Shown: positions 1 to 9,375, numbered from the stretch's first letter. The stretch: 64,000 nucleotides of DNA from Microlunatus speluncae (GCF_009299835.1 NZ_VKCZ01000020.1:372001-436000), one strand, 5' to 3'. Notes: generated by a model not told the origin, from the letters alone. Numbers and translations are program-made.

Positions 1-21
1 CACAGCGGGGAGGAGACTGCG

Positions 22-1170
22 ATGTCGGAGCCAACCGGTCCCGAACTCTCGGACGTCGAGGGACCGAAGGACGACATCCCGACCGGCTCCGAGTTGCGTG
101 GTGGTCGGCTCACCGTGTCGGACGAGCCGTTCGGCGAGACCGCCGCCGGCGAGGCGGTGCGGCGCTTCACCTTCGGCACCGAGGGTGGGCTGCAGGTGAG
201 GATGCTGACCTACGGCGCCACCATCCAGTCGATCGAGCTGCCGGATCGTCGCGGCCGGCGCGCGGGGATCACGCTCGGGCTGTCGACGGTGGCCGACTAC
301 GAGGACCACAGCCCGTACTTCGGCGCCACCATCGGCCGCTTCGGCAACCGGATCGCTTCGGGGCGGTTCAGCATCGACGGCGAGTCCTTCCAGGTCCCGG
401 TCAACGACGGCGACAACGCGCTACACGGCGGCACCACCGGCTTCGACAAGCGGATCTGGGACGCCACCCCGATCGACGAGGACGACCGGGTCGGCGTCAG
501 CTTCCGCTACGTCAGCCCGGACGGCGAGATGGGCTTTCCGGGCACCCTGGACACCACCGTCGACTACACCCTCGACCGGCGGCACCGGCTGACCATCGCC
601 TATCGGGCCAGCACCGACCGGCCCACGATCGTCAACCTGACCAACCACGCGTACTTCAACCTGGCCGGCGAGGGGGAGGGCACCGTCGAGGACCAGCTGC
701 TGCAGGTCGCCGCCGGCCACTACCTCCCGGTCGGCGACGGCGCCATCCCGCTCGGCCCGCCGGCCCCGGTCGACGACACCCCGTTCGACTTCCGCCGGGC
801 CAAGCCGATCGGCCGCGACCTGCGCGTCGGCCACGAGCAACTGCTCCGCGGTCAGGGGTACGACCACAACTGGATCCTGGACGACTACGAGCAGGGTCGG
901 CTCCGTCCCGTCGCGGCCGCCTACGACCCGAAGTCCGGCCGCTGGCTGCGCTGCTGGACCGACGAGCCCGGCGTCCAGATCTACTCCGGCAACTTCCTCG
1001 ACGGCACCTTCACCGGCCGCTCCGGCACCGTCTATCGCCAGGGCGACGCCTTCACGCTGGAGACGCAGCACTATCCGGACTCACCCAACCAGCCCGACTA
1101 TCCGTCGACCGTGGTCCGACCCGGCACGCCGTACGAGACCACGACCGTCTTCCAGTTCGGCGTCGCCTGA
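22..1170 (+). CDS. galM: Aldose 1-epimerase (galactose mutarotase)
   Basis: Interconverts alpha and beta anomers of aldohexoses; cytosolic, sugar catabolism. 382 aa, a little longer than the usual ~340 because of a polar 40-residue N-terminal extension. Family residues are visible: the NALHGG motif with His135, the NLTNHAYFNLAG motif with His209 (catalytic acid) and the TLETQHYPDSPN motif with Glu347 (catalytic base). The ATG at 22 follows a strong GGAGGAG ribosome site at 9-15, which supports the long N-terminus. No signal peptide is seen. The next gene starts 2 nt after its stop, so the two are probably co-transcribed. Confidence 0.93.
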   Translation: MSEPTGPELSDVEGPKDDIPTGSELRGGRLTVSDEPFGETAAGEAVRRFTFGTEGGLQVRMLTYGATIQSIELPDRRGRRAGITLGLSTVADYEDHSPYFGATIGRFGNRIASGRFSIDGESFQVPVNDGDNALHGGTTGFDKRIWDATPIDEDDRVGVSFRYVSPDGEMGFPGTLDTTVDYTLDRRHRLTIAYRASTDRPTIVNLTNHAYFNLAGEGEGTVEDQLLQVAAGHYLPVGDGAIPLGPPAPVDDTPFDFRRAKPIGRDLRVGHEQLLRGQGYDHNWILDDYEQGRLRPVAAAYDPKSGRWLRCWTDEPGVQIYSGNFLDGTFTGRSGTVYRQGDAFTLETQHYPDSPNQPDYPSTVVRPGTPYETTTVFQFGVA

Positions 1171-1172
1171 GC

Positions 1173-1874
1173 ATGCGGCAGTTGATCCGGGTCTTCTGGG
1201 GCCCCCGACCCGAACCGATCGAGTCCGTGACCGAGCGGTGGCGCCGGACCGTCGAGGAGCTGGCCGCGTTGCTTCCAGCGGCGAGCCGTTCCTGGGGCCG
1301 GGTCCATCCGGACCCGCCCGAAACGAAGATCATCCCGGATGCGGCGGGCCTGCTCGCCGCGTTGCGGGCGGTGCAGCAGGCACCGGACTGGTGGGAGGAG
1401 CTCGGCACCGGCCTGAGGCTGCTCGGCACCGGCGCACCGGGCTGGGAGGTCGAGGTCAGCGGGCTGGCCGGCGGTTCCGCGGAGTTCGTCCTGCAGTCCC
1501 TCGTCGTCGCCCTGCAATCACCCGGCGACGAGGCCCCGGCCGACCTCGGCGGCCGGCTGCTGACCCGGCTGGCCCTGATCTGGGAGCCGGACTTCGGCGA
1601 CGCCACCGACGACGACATCCTCGACGCCCTCGAGGACGCCGGCTTCTCGATCGGCGACCCGTTCATCGGACGCTCCGGCTATCTCTCACCCGGCCGCGCC
1701 GCCCTCGTCCCCGATGCTCTCGGCGCCCGGATCGAGCCGCTGCCGGACGGCGGCGTCGTCCTGCACGTCGCAGCCGCGGATGATCAAGCTGTCGTCGTCG
1801 CCGCGAACGAACAGCTCCGCCGGGCCGGCGCGCTGGAACCGTTGCCGCGGCCCCTGGCCCGGCCTCGCCTCTGA
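1173..1874 (+). CDS. Imm52-like immunity protein (tentative)
   Basis: 233 aa, soluble, no signal peptide or membrane segment. The N-terminus carries a WGPRPEPIESVTERWRRT segment and the C-terminus a PFIGRSGYLS ... IEPLPDGGVVLHV ... LRRAGALEPLP pattern, which from memory resembles the Imm52 family of contact-dependent toxin immunity proteins. Imm52 proteins neutralise polymorphic toxins in the producer's cytoplasm. No toxin gene is next to it in this window, so it would be an orphan immunity gene, or the resemblance is only to the fold. It starts 2 nt after the galM stop with no separate promoter, and ends convergent with the 80-aa gene on the other strand. The function is inferred from pattern only. 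Confidence 0.5.
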   Translation: MRQLIRVFWGPRPEPIESVTERWRRTVEELAALLPAASRSWGRVHPDPPETKIIPDAAGLLAALRAVQQAPDWWEELGTGLRLLGTGAPGWEVEVSGLAGGSAEFVLQSLVVALQSPGDEAPADLGGRLLTRLALIWEPDFGDATDDDILDALEDAGFSIGDPFIGRSGYLSPGRAALVPDALGARIEPLPDGGVVLHVAAADDQAVVVAANEQLRRAGALEPLPRPLARPRL

Positions 1875-1912
1875 CGGCCGATGCTCGAAGCCGAGCCGGA
1901 CGAGGCGGTGAA

Positions 1913-2155
1913 TCAGCCGCGTCTCGGCCCGGCCGGATCATGATCGACGAGGTTGACGGAGAGCAGTGTTGCGCCGGAGTCGCGAAGGTGGGCCAGGATG
2001 CCGTGCAGGTGGGCCTGGTCGGTGACGGTGCCGGTCAGGGTGGTGCTGCCGTCGAGGTTGCGGATGATCATGAAATCGTCGAGCCAGGCGGCCCAGTGGT
2101 CGTCCAGGTGACCGGCGACCAGGAACGCGTACGTGCTCGATCCCGGGGTGATCAT
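1913..2155 (-). CDS. Conserved 80-aa protein of actinobacterial regulator operons
   Basis: A short soluble protein of a type often found next to LAL-type LuxR regulators in actinobacteria, with the pattern GHLDDHWAAWLDDF ... DGSTTLTGTVTDQAHLHGIL ... LLSVNLV. The alternation of a short beta hairpin and a helix suggests a small ferredoxin-like or hotdog-like fold. Its function is not known to me. The start codon overlaps the stop of the upstream DUF2306 gene as ATGA, so translation is probably coupled. It is the last gene of a three-gene minus-strand unit that follows the LAL regulator gene. Confidence 0.75.
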   Translation of the reverse strand: MITPGSSTYAFLVAGHLDDHWAAWLDDFMIIRNLDGSTTLTGTVTDQAHLHGILAHLRDSGATLLSVNLVDHDPAGPRRG

Positions 2156-2844
2156 CGCGGCACCGTCGCTCGGGGCCGGCGGCGGATCGCGTACTCGGCG
2201 ACGCCGAGATTGATCAACCAGCCTGCGGCCTTGGCCAGGTCACCGGTGAGTTCGCCGGTGCCGAAGACCGCTTCCGTGATGCCCTCGGTGAAGGCCTGGG
2301 TGCCGGCGGCGACCGCGATCGCGTACGCCCTGATCATCCAGGCCCGATGGGCGACGAGGTCGCGCCGACGGATGGCGACGAAGCCGAGGACCAGGCAGGC
2401 GGCGAGGGCGGCGCCGAAGATCAGGCGCAGGACATAGAGCAGGTCGCCGCTGCCGGGTTGGCGTTGGAAGGCGAGGGTCAGCCACAGCGCCGAACCGGCG
2501 ACGAGCAATCCGGCCACGACCAGCACCCGGCCGCTGCGCCGGTGCCAGGCCGAATGCCGGCGGCGGATTCGCGGCACGAACTGGAGGATGCCGAGCAGCG
2601 CGTACGTCGCGGCGCCGACGATGTGCAGCACCAGCGGCAGCGGGAAGCCGGTGAACCGTTCGTTGGCCGGGATGATCGCCGGACCGCCGGCGAGTTGCAC
2701 CAGTCGCAGCGCGCCGGTGGTCAGCGGGATGGCACTGAGCAAGATCAGGACGACCGGGACTGGCCAGCTGCGCGGGATGGTCGGCCGCCCGGCCGGCTCC
2801 GCTGATCGCGAAGCCGGCGGGCTGCCCAGCGGCCGACTGGTCAT
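2152..2844 (-). CDS. DUF2306 family multi-pass membrane protein
   Basis: 230 aa with about six hydrophobic segments. The segment RRHSAWHRRSGRVLVVAGL, together with the RRRDLVAHRAWMIRAYA motif, is typical of DUF2306, a family of predicted membrane proteins with conserved histidines whose role is unknown. The start was placed at 2844 because it overlaps the upstream stop as ATGA (2841-2844); a longer open frame upstream reads through the neighbouring gene out of frame and is not real. Middle gene of the operon running 3524 to 1913. Confidence 0.8.
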   Translation of the reverse strand: MTSRPLGSPPASRSAEPAGRPTIPRSWPVPVVLILLSAIPLTTGALRLVQLAGGPAIIPANERFTGFPLPLVLHIVGAATYALLGILQFVPRIRRRHSAWHRRSGRVLVVAGLLVAGSALWLTLAFQRQPGSGDLLYVLRLIFGAALAACLVLGFVAIRRRDLVAHRAWMIRAYAIAVAAGTQAFTEGITEAVFGTGELTGDLAKAAGWLINLGVAEYAIRRRPRATVPR

Positions 2845-3524
2845 CGGACCGCGGGCTGGTCGACGCCGACGGCCGGCCGCTGGTTGATGATCTTGGACGG
2901 CCGGGTGCTCCGCCACAAGGAGAGGCCCAGTCCGATCAAGGCGACCGCGGTGGGCACGGCGAACGGCCGGTTGAACGCGTCCGGCAACAGTTGCAGCGCC
3001 AGCGTGGCGCCGGTGCCGACGGCGAGCAGGGCCGCGGCCCACCGCGCCAGCACTCGCGCCCGGAACAGGGCGATCCCGAAGAGGAGGCCGCCGACGATGT
3101 AGCCGATCCCGGAGAGCGTGAACACGACCTGCATCAGGCCGATGTCGCCGACCGGGGTGCCGCCACCGGCCGCGACCAGGATGTCCTCGACGTAGCCGGG
3201 AGCCGTCCGGGCGAGCGTCGGCAGCACGAACGCCGCGATCACCTCGACGACGAACATCGCGAAGTAGCCGAGACCGAACACCAGATAGCCGAGCAGGCCG
3301 AGGACGCCGGCCTGGCGGATCTGACGCAGATACATCCCGGTGATCCCGGCCAGCACCAGCATCGCCATGATCGCCTTGGCTGCGTTGCGGATGATCATTT
3401 CGGTGCCGACCACCGAGGCCAGCTCGAGCGGCGGGTGATTGACCTGGACGCCGAGGAAGATGGCGCCGGCGACGACGGCGCAGAGACCGGCGGCGCCGGT
3501 CAGGCGTTCGGAGTTGATGATCAT
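2841..3524 (-). CDS. Multi-pass membrane protein, DUF4386-like
   Basis: 227 aa with six or seven predicted transmembrane helices, a short cytoplasmic N-terminus (MIINSERLTG) and a basic C-terminus (RSTRPSKIINQRPAVG). The layout resembles DUF4386-type membrane proteins but I cannot name a function. The ATG at 3524 is preceded by GGGGGAG at a good distance, so this start is firm; the longer frame upstream is an artefact of high GC content. First gene of the minus-strand operon 3524-1913, with a cluster of GGTGA/TCACC sites between it and the LAL regulator. Confidence 0.75.
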   Translation of the reverse strand: MIINSERLTGAAGLCAVVAGAIFLGVQVNHPPLELASVVGTEMIIRNAAKAIMAMLVLAGITGMYLRQIRQAGVLGLLGYLVFGLGYFAMFVVEVIAAFVLPTLARTAPGYVEDILVAAGGGTPVGDIGLMQVVFTLSGIGYIVGGLLFGIALFRARVLARWAAALLAVGTGATLALQLLPDAFNRPFAVPTAVALIGLGLSLWRSTRPSKIINQRPAVGVDQPAVR

Positions 3525-3561
3525 AAAAGGCTCCCCCTGTGACTGTCGGACCGAGTCGTCC

Positions 3562-3632
3562 GGTGATACCGAGGACGGTAGGAACCGACGAGGTGAGGTG
3601 ACATCACCAGATCGGGTGATCGAGGTGGTGAT
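3562..3632. promoter_or_regulatory. Cluster of GGTGA/TCACC half-sites, possible regulator operator
   Basis: In the 134-bp gap between the LAL regulator gene and the operon 3524-1913, the pentamer GGTGA or its complement occurs repeatedly: 3562, 3592, 3597, 3604 (TCACC), 3615 and 3627. Two of them form the palindrome GGTGACATCACC at 3597-3608. They lie just upstream of the membrane-protein operon, where an activator of the LAL/MalT type would be expected to bind. That link is inference from position. Confidence 0.4.
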
Positions 3633-3658
3633 CTGTCCGGAAGGTCGGGCGCAGGACC

Positions 3659-6415
3659 CTAGAGCAGCCCGAGGTCGGCGGCCCGGAGGATCGCGGCCCG
3701 GCGGGTGTTCACCGCGAGCTTGCCGAAGATGTGCTTGGTGTGGGTCCGCAGCGTGTTCACCGAGACGAACAGTCGGCGGGCGATCTCCGGGCCGGTCAGC
3801 TCGGTGGCCAGCAGCCGGAGCACCTCCAGCTCCCGCTCGCTGAGCCGATCGTCGTTCGCCGCCGCCGATCGGACCGGCGGACGGTGGGCCGCCGCGCTCA
3901 GCAGCAGCTCGGCGTGGCCGGCCGACCCCGACTCCCCGCAATGCTCGGCAAAGTCCCGGAGCAACTCCAGCAGCGACGGGCCCTCGTCCAGGAACAGCCG
4001 CCGATAGCCGGCCGGCACCCCGGCCTCGAGCGCCGCGGCCAGGTCGGCGTGCGCCCCGGTCGGGTCGCCGCCCTCGCGCCGGGCGAGCGCGCGGACCAGC
4101 CGGGCCTCGATCAGGCTGCCGTCGCGCCCGGCGGCCGCGGCGTCCTCGATCACCCGGCCGAGCATCGCGATCAGCTCCGGCGGCGCCTGCCGGGCGTCGG
4201 CGCGGGCGGGGTCGAGCCGGCCCTGGGCGATCAGCAGCCGGGCGTACGTGAGCTGGTTGAACTCGCCCAGGAACCTCGGCCGGGCGGCGACCTCCAGCTC
4301 GTACGTCCGGGCCCAGTCCCACGCCTCGGCCAACCGGCCCTGGGCGATCCGGACCCTCGCCCGGGCCGCCGGAATCGGCCGCAGGTCAGGGAAGAAGCCC
4401 GGCCGGTAGAGCGGCTCCGCCTGCTCGAGCAACCCGACCGCGCCGTCGAGCTCGCCGCGCGCCCGGAGCAGCCCGGCCATGGTCGTGAACCACCGATGCC
4501 GGTTCTCCGGGAAGGAGGCGGCGTCGCCCAGCTCCCGCGCGAGCTGCAGCCGGCGGTCGGCCTCGGCCAGCTCGCCCTGCTCCCGGAGCACCTCGGCCAG
4601 CCCGACGTGCAGGTCGCCGGTCGCGGCCAGCGGCCCCGGCGCGAGCTCGGCCCGGGCCAGCGCCTGCTCGTAGCGGCGGCGGGCCTCGGCCGGCCGGCCC
4701 CGGTCGAGCCAGATGCCGGCGAGGACGACGGTCGCGCCGAGCTCGTCCACCAGTTGACCGGCCGCCCGCAGCTGCCCCACGGCCCGCTCGAACGTGTCGA
4801 CGGCGGTGGCCAGGTCGCCCGCGGCCCAGGCGGCGAGGCCGAGGAAGCCGTACGCCGCACCGCGGGCCGGGTGGTCCTCCGGCCGGGACGAAGCCAACGC
4901 CCGGTGGGCGTACGCCACGGTCCCGGCGACGTCGCCCCGGGCCTGCGCGACCGAGGCGCGATAGACGGACACGGAAGCCGGCACCCCGCGCAGCTCGGCG
5001 TCCCGGGTCCGGACCGCCTCGACCAGCGGACCGGTGGGCCAGTCGACGGCGCCCCGGCTCTCCGCGGGCCGGGCCTCGGCCAGCTCGAGCCAGCCCTCGA
5101 CGGCGTCCAGATCGCCCTCGGACAGCCGGGCCCACGCTTGGGTGACGGCGAGCAGCGGGCGGCGGCGGATGATCGGCTCGGGCACCGCGGCCAGTAAGTG
5201 CCGGATGGCGTACTCCCGGCGCTGCCGACGCAGCTCGGGCAACGCGAACTCGACCAGTTCGGCGGTCAGCTCGCCGTCGCCGCTGCGGCCGGCGTGCCTG
5301 ACCGCGTCAGTGATCAGGCCGTGCTCGGCCAGCCAGCGCGCGGCGGCCGCATGCAGGGACGCCGATCGCTCCGGGTCCTGGGCCCGCAGCCGGGCCCGCA
5401 GCGCCTCGGCGAACAGGTGGTGATAGCGGAACCACTCGCCGTGGTCGTCGAGCGCGACGACGAACAGATTGCCCCGGTGCAGTCGCTCCAGGATCCGGCC
5501 GCTGCCGGCTCCGCCGGTGATCGCGTCGCAGAGCGGCCCGGTCAGCTGGTCCAGCACCGAGGTGTCGAGCAGGAACTGTCGTACGTCCTCGGGTTGATGA
5601 TCAAGAACCTCCTCGACCAGGTAGTCCAGGACGAACCGGTGGCTGCCCGCGAACGCGGCGATGAACGCGTCGATCGGTCCCCGAGCGTTGACGGCGTGCT
5701 CACTGACGGCGCGGCCGCGCACGGAGAGTGCCGCCAACTGCAACCCGGCCGCCCACCCTTCCGTCCGGGCCTCGAGCGCGGCGACCTGGGCCGGATCGAG
5801 GTCGAGCCCCATCACCCGGTTCAGGAGCTCCTCGGCCTCGGCGGCGGTGAACCGCAGGTCGGCCGCCCGGAGCTCGAGCAGCTCGCCCCGGGTCCGCAGC
5901 CGGGCCAACGGCAGTGGCGGATCGGCGCGGGTGATGATCACCATCGTGACCTGGGGCGGCAATTGGTCGAGCAGGAACGTGACCGCCCGCTGGACCGCCG
6001 GCGCGTCGATCAGGTGATAGTCGTCCAGGGCGAGCACGGTCGGCCCGGCCAGCTGATCAAGGTCGTTGATCAAACTCACCAGGACGTCCTCGACCGGCCC
6101 GCCCCGGTCCCCCTCGGCCAGGGCCAGCGCCTCGGCCCCCAGCTCCGGACCCGTGGTCCGGATCGCGGTGATCAACTGGATCAGGAACTGGTGCGGGTCG
6201 GTGTCCCCGGCATCGAGGGAGAGCCACGCCACGGCCCGGCCGGTCTCGGCCAGCCACTGACTCATCAGCGTCGTCTTCCCGAACCCCGCCGGTGCTGCCA
6301 CCAGCACCAGTCGCGGCAACGTGTCGGGCGCCAGCAGCCGCTCGGTCAGTCGACCCCGCGGCACCAACGGCCGCCGCACCCGCGGCAGCCGCAGCTTGGT
6401 CCCCACGACCGGCAT
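3659..6415 (-). CDS. LAL/MalT-type LuxR family ATP-dependent transcriptional regulator
   Basis: 918 aa, the size of MalT-type activators. Residues ~36-50 hold a P-loop (APAGFGKTTL, Walker A) with a DDYHLI Walker-B-like strand further on; residues ~330-840 are helical, Ala/Leu/Arg-rich TPR-like repeats that usually bind the effector; residues ~855-918 are a LuxR helix-turn-helix (SERELEVLRLLATELTGPEIARRL split over the recognition helix VNTLRTHTKHIF). The start at 6415 (MPVVGTKLRLP) matches the conserved beginning of this family; an upstream in-frame extension of 23 aa is not conserved-looking. It probably activates the small membrane-protein operon immediately downstream on the same strand. 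Confidence 0.9.
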   Translation of the reverse strand: MPVVGTKLRLPRVRRPLVPRGRLTERLLAPDTLPRLVLVAAPAGFGKTTLMSQWLAETGRAVAWLSLDAGDTDPHQFLIQLITAIRTTGPELGAEALALAEGDRGGPVEDVLVSLINDLDQLAGPTVLALDDYHLIDAPAVQRAVTFLLDQLPPQVTMVIITRADPPLPLARLRTRGELLELRAADLRFTAAEAEELLNRVMGLDLDPAQVAALEARTEGWAAGLQLAALSVRGRAVSEHAVNARGPIDAFIAAFAGSHRFVLDYLVEEVLDHQPEDVRQFLLDTSVLDQLTGPLCDAITGGAGSGRILERLHRGNLFVVALDDHGEWFRYHHLFAEALRARLRAQDPERSASLHAAAARWLAEHGLITDAVRHAGRSGDGELTAELVEFALPELRRQRREYAIRHLLAAVPEPIIRRRPLLAVTQAWARLSEGDLDAVEGWLELAEARPAESRGAVDWPTGPLVEAVRTRDAELRGVPASVSVYRASVAQARGDVAGTVAYAHRALASSRPEDHPARGAAYGFLGLAAWAAGDLATAVDTFERAVGQLRAAGQLVDELGATVVLAGIWLDRGRPAEARRRYEQALARAELAPGPLAATGDLHVGLAEVLREQGELAEADRRLQLARELGDAASFPENRHRWFTTMAGLLRARGELDGAVGLLEQAEPLYRPGFFPDLRPIPAARARVRIAQGRLAEAWDWARTYELEVAARPRFLGEFNQLTYARLLIAQGRLDPARADARQAPPELIAMLGRVIEDAAAAGRDGSLIEARLVRALARREGGDPTGAHADLAAALEAGVPAGYRRLFLDEGPSLLELLRDFAEHCGESGSAGHAELLLSAAAHRPPVRSAAANDDRLSERELEVLRLLATELTGPEIARRLFVSVNTLRTHTKHIFGKLAVNTRRAAILRAADLGLL

Positions 6416-6440
6416 TCCCTCACGGTAACGCGCGGATTTG

Positions 6441-7214
6441 TCAGAGGCCGGAGGAGAGGACGATCCGGGCCAGGATGAAGGCAATGCCGTTGTTGACGGC
6501 GTGGGAGATCACGGCCGGCCAGATGGAGCCGCTGCGTTCGTACAGCCAGGCGTGCACCAGGCCGAGCAGGATGGCGGCGGGGAAGACGGCGTTGATGCCG
6601 TGGGCGAGGCCGAAGACCCCCGAGCTGAGCAGCGCGGCGATCAGGAAGCCCCAGCGCCGGAGCCAGCCGAAGCCGATGCCGCGGAAGAGCAACTCCTCGC
6701 CGATCGGGGTCAGGGCGGCGCCGAAGAGCACCAGCAGGCCGAACTGCCACCACAGTCCGCCCATCGCGGTCTCGGCCATGCCCTGCTGCGGGCTGGAGTG
6801 ATCACCGGTGATCGCGACATAGCTGACCACGACCACGCGATTGACCAGGAAGCCGGCCAGGCCACAGCCGGCGCCGATCAGCAGCCAGCGGGCGGCGGGC
6901 CGGACCAGGCCGATCGCGGCGGCCGACCGGACCCGGATCAGACCGGCGGCGACGGCGGCCAGACCGGCCGACACGGCCGCGGTGAGGACCACCAGCAGGG
7001 TCGGCAGGGCCTGGCCCGAGGTCAGGGCGTCTCGGCCGAATGCGACCAAGATCACACCGGCACCGGCGAACTGGACCGCCAGATAGATCAGGGTCGCGAG
7101 CAGCACCTCGGGCAGTCCGATCCGTCGCCCGGTGGCGTTCCGGCCGATGGCGATCTTGCTCTCGGGCGCCGCCTGTGGCAGCGGTCCGGCGGCTCCCTCC
7201 GGCTGCTCGATCAT
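6441..7214 (-). CDS. CPBP family intramembrane metalloprotease
   Basis: 257 aa with about eight hydrophobic segments. The three CPBP/Abi motifs are present: GEELLFRG near residue 172 (the glutamates that activate water), FGLAHG near 200 and SHAVNN near 238. CPBP members include the eukaryotic CAAX prenyl protease Rce1 and bacterial bacteriocin-immunity or peptide-processing proteases; the substrate here is unknown. The ATG has no Shine-Dalgarno but has a TAGGGT box 6 nt upstream, so the mRNA is probably leaderless. The gene ends 25 nt before the LAL regulator's start on the same strand. Confidence 0.88.
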   Translation of the reverse strand: MIEQPEGAAGPLPQAAPESKIAIGRNATGRRIGLPEVLLATLIYLAVQFAGAGVILVAFGRDALTSGQALPTLLVVLTAAVSAGLAAVAAGLIRVRSAAAIGLVRPAARWLLIGAGCGLAGFLVNRVVVVSYVAITGDHSSPQQGMAETAMGGLWWQFGLLVLFGAALTPIGEELLFRGIGFGWLRRWGFLIAALLSSGVFGLAHGINAVFPAAILLGLVHAWLYERSGSIWPAVISHAVNNGIAFILARIVLSSGL

Positions 7215-7220
7215 GCTCAG

Positions 7221-7226
7221 ACCCTA
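7221..7226 (-). promoter_or_regulatory. -10 box of a leaderless promoter (CPBP gene)
   Basis: On the minus strand TAGGGT lies 6 nt before the ATG at 7214, the distance expected if transcription begins at the start codon. No ribosome site is present. Confidence 0.5.
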
Positions 7227-7416
7227 CGGCTCAGTAGGTAGCCGTGGCACCCCGTCAATGTGACTCCAATCACTGATCCATGATCTATCACCGTACGCAA
7301 TGAATACCCCAAGGGTCGGGAATATTGCTTTGAGAGGGCACCTTGCATGAGGTTGGATAGTTACCACGGTTCGTAATCTGCTACGTACTTCTCTCACCGT
7401 TCGAGGACTCCCTTTC

Positions 7417-9375
7417 ATGTCTGCCGACTTATCGGCCCCATCGTCCTGCCCGCCCGTCGACACCAACCAGCCGGAACAGCCCACCCGCACGGTGGCCCCG
7501 GCAGCACCGCCGACATCGCTCGATCGCCCGCCGCTGATGGCTCCCATCGGTTCCGGACGGCTCGGCCTCGGCAAGTCCCAGCCCGACGGCACCGAACGAC
7601 GTAGTCGTGTCGTATCCCTGCTGCGGTTCCGGCCCTATCTCCGGCCGCATCTGTGGCGCTTCATTCTCATGATCATCTTCGCGGTGGCCGGGGTGGCCAC
7701 CAGCATCGTCGTGCCGCTGGTCACCCGTGCGGTGATCGACGGCCCGGTCGCGCACAGCGACCGCCCGGGGCTCTACACCCTCGGCGTGGCCGCGCTGGCG
7801 ATCGGCATCATCGAAGCCCTGGTCGTCTTCGGGCGGCGCTGGGTCGTGTCCAAGGGCACGCTCGGCACCGAGACCGCGGTGCGCACCGACCTGTACGCGA
7901 AACTGCAGCGGCTGCCGATGAGCTTCCACGACCGCTGGCAGTCCGGTCAGCTGCTGTCCCGGATGATGAACGACCTGTCGACGATCCGCCGCTTCATCAG
8001 CTTCGGCGCGATCTTCCTCTTGATCAACATCATCCAGATCGCCGTGGTCACCGGCCTGCTGCTCAACATGTACTGGCCGCTCGGCCTGGTGGTGCTGGCG
8101 GCGATCGTGCCGATCACCGTGATGTGCCTGAAGAAGGAGCGCGAGCTCACCCGGCTGTCCCGCAAGATGCAGGACGAGACCGGCGACGTCGCTTCCTCCG
8201 TCGAGGAGAGCGCCCACGGCCTGCGGGTGATCAAGTCCTTCGGCCGCTCCGAGCACATGTTCAAGAAGTTCGACGCCCGGGCGACCCAGCTGTTCGACAC
8301 CTCGTACCAGCGGATCAAACTGCTGGCCAAGTTCCGGACCTTCCTCGAGGTGGTGCCGAGCGTCACGGTGATCATCGTGCTCGGGCTCGGTGCCCTGGCC
8401 GCGGGCCGCGGCGAGGTCACGCTCGGCACCCTGGTCGCGTTCATCACCATGCTGCTGTCGCTGGTCTGGCCGATCGCGGCACTCGGCCTGCTGCTGTCCC
8501 AGGCCCAGGAGGCGATGACGGCGGCCGACCGGATCGCGGAGATCTTCGACGAGAAGAACGAGATCACCGACGGCCCGAAGAAGCTGGCCCAGGTCCGCGG
8601 CGAGGTGAAGTTCGAGGGGGCCGCGTTCCGGTTCCCCGACGCCGACACCGACGTGCTGCACGACCTCAACCTGACCATCAAGCCGGGCGAAACCGTGGCC
8701 GTCGTCGGGGCCACCGGCTCCGGCAAGACCGCGCTCACCGCCCTGGTGCCGCGTCTGTACGACGTCACCGCCGGCCGGATCACCATCGACGGGGTCGACA
8801 TCCGCGACCTCAAGCTGGAGCAGGTCCGGACGATCGTCGCCACCGCCTTCGAGGACCCCACCCTGTTCTCGATGTCGGCCCGGGAGAACCTGACCCTGGG
8901 CAATCCGGAGGCGACCGAGGCGCAGGTCACCCAGGCCATCGACGTGGCCCAGGCGCACTTCGTCTACGACCTGCCGTGGGGCCTGAACACGCGAATCGGC
9001 GAGCAGGGGATGAGCCTGTCCGGCGGTCAGCGGCAGCGGCTCGCGCTGGCCCGGGCCGTGCTGGCCCAGCCCCGCGTGCTGGTGCTGGACGACACCCTGT
9101 CGGCGCTGGACGTGCACACCGAGGCGCTGGTCGAGGAGGCGCTGAAGCGGGTCCTGGTCGGCGTCACCGGCATCGTCGTCGCACACCGCGCGTCGACCGT
9201 GCTGCTGGCCGACAAGGTCGCGCTGCTCAGCAACGGGACGATCAGCCACGTCGGCACTCACGCCCAGCTGCTGAAGACCGTGCCGGAATACCGCGAGCTG
9301 CTCAGCGCGGACTTCGACACGGAGGAGGAGTTGGCCGAGCGGGACCGGCTCGAGCTCGAGGAGGCCGTTCGATGA
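7417..9375 (+). CDS. ABC exporter half-transporter, first subunit of a heterodimer
   Basis: 652 aa: a 75-residue polar N-terminus, six-helix ABC exporter membrane domain (~80-370) and nucleotide-binding domain (~390-640). Walker A is GATGSGKTAL, the signature is the canonical LSGGQRQRLALARA, and Walker B reads VLVLDDTLSALD, with Asp in place of the catalytic Glu. This is the usual mark of the degenerate protomer in heterodimeric exporters (TM287/288, BmrCD type). The stop overlaps the start of the partner gene as ATGA. Upstream, 7215-7416 is a comparatively AT-rich promoter stretch in which I see no defined element. Substrate unknown (drug or lipid are typical). Confidence 0.93.
   Translation: MSADLSAPSSCPPVDTNQPEQPTRTVAPAAPPTSLDRPPLMAPIGSGRLGLGKSQPDGTERRSRVVSLLRFRPYLRPHLWRFILMIIFAVAGVATSIVVPLVTRAVIDGPVAHSDRPGLYTLGVAALAIGIIEALVVFGRRWVVSKGTLGTETAVRTDLYAKLQRLPMSFHDRWQSGQLLSRMMNDLSTIRRFISFGAIFLLINIIQIAVVTGLLLNMYWPLGLVVLAAIVPITVMCLKKERELTRLSRKMQDETGDVASSVEESAHGLRVIKSFGRSEHMFKKFDARATQLFDTSYQRIKLLAKFRTFLEVVPSVTVIIVLGLGALAAGRGEVTLGTLVAFITMLLSLVWPIAALGLLLSQAQEAMTAADRIAEIFDEKNEITDGPKKLAQVRGEVKFEGAAFRFPDADTDVLHDLNLTIKPGETVAVVGATGSGKTALTALVPRLYDVTAGRITIDGVDIRDLKLEQVRTIVATAFEDPTLFSMSARENLTLGNPEATEAQVTQAIDVAQAHFVYDLPWGLNTRIGEQGMSLSGGQRQRLALARAVLAQPRVLVLDDTLSALDVHTEALVEEALKRVLVGVTGIVVAHRASTVLLADKVALLSNGTISHVGTHAQLLKTVPEYRELLSADFDTEEELAERDRLELEEAVR

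Noticed and set aside
7653..9372. Plus-strand open frame overlapping the first ABC gene and reading into the second
   Set aside because: Arg/Gly/Pro-rich shadow frame; only the part after 9372 is the true second subunit.
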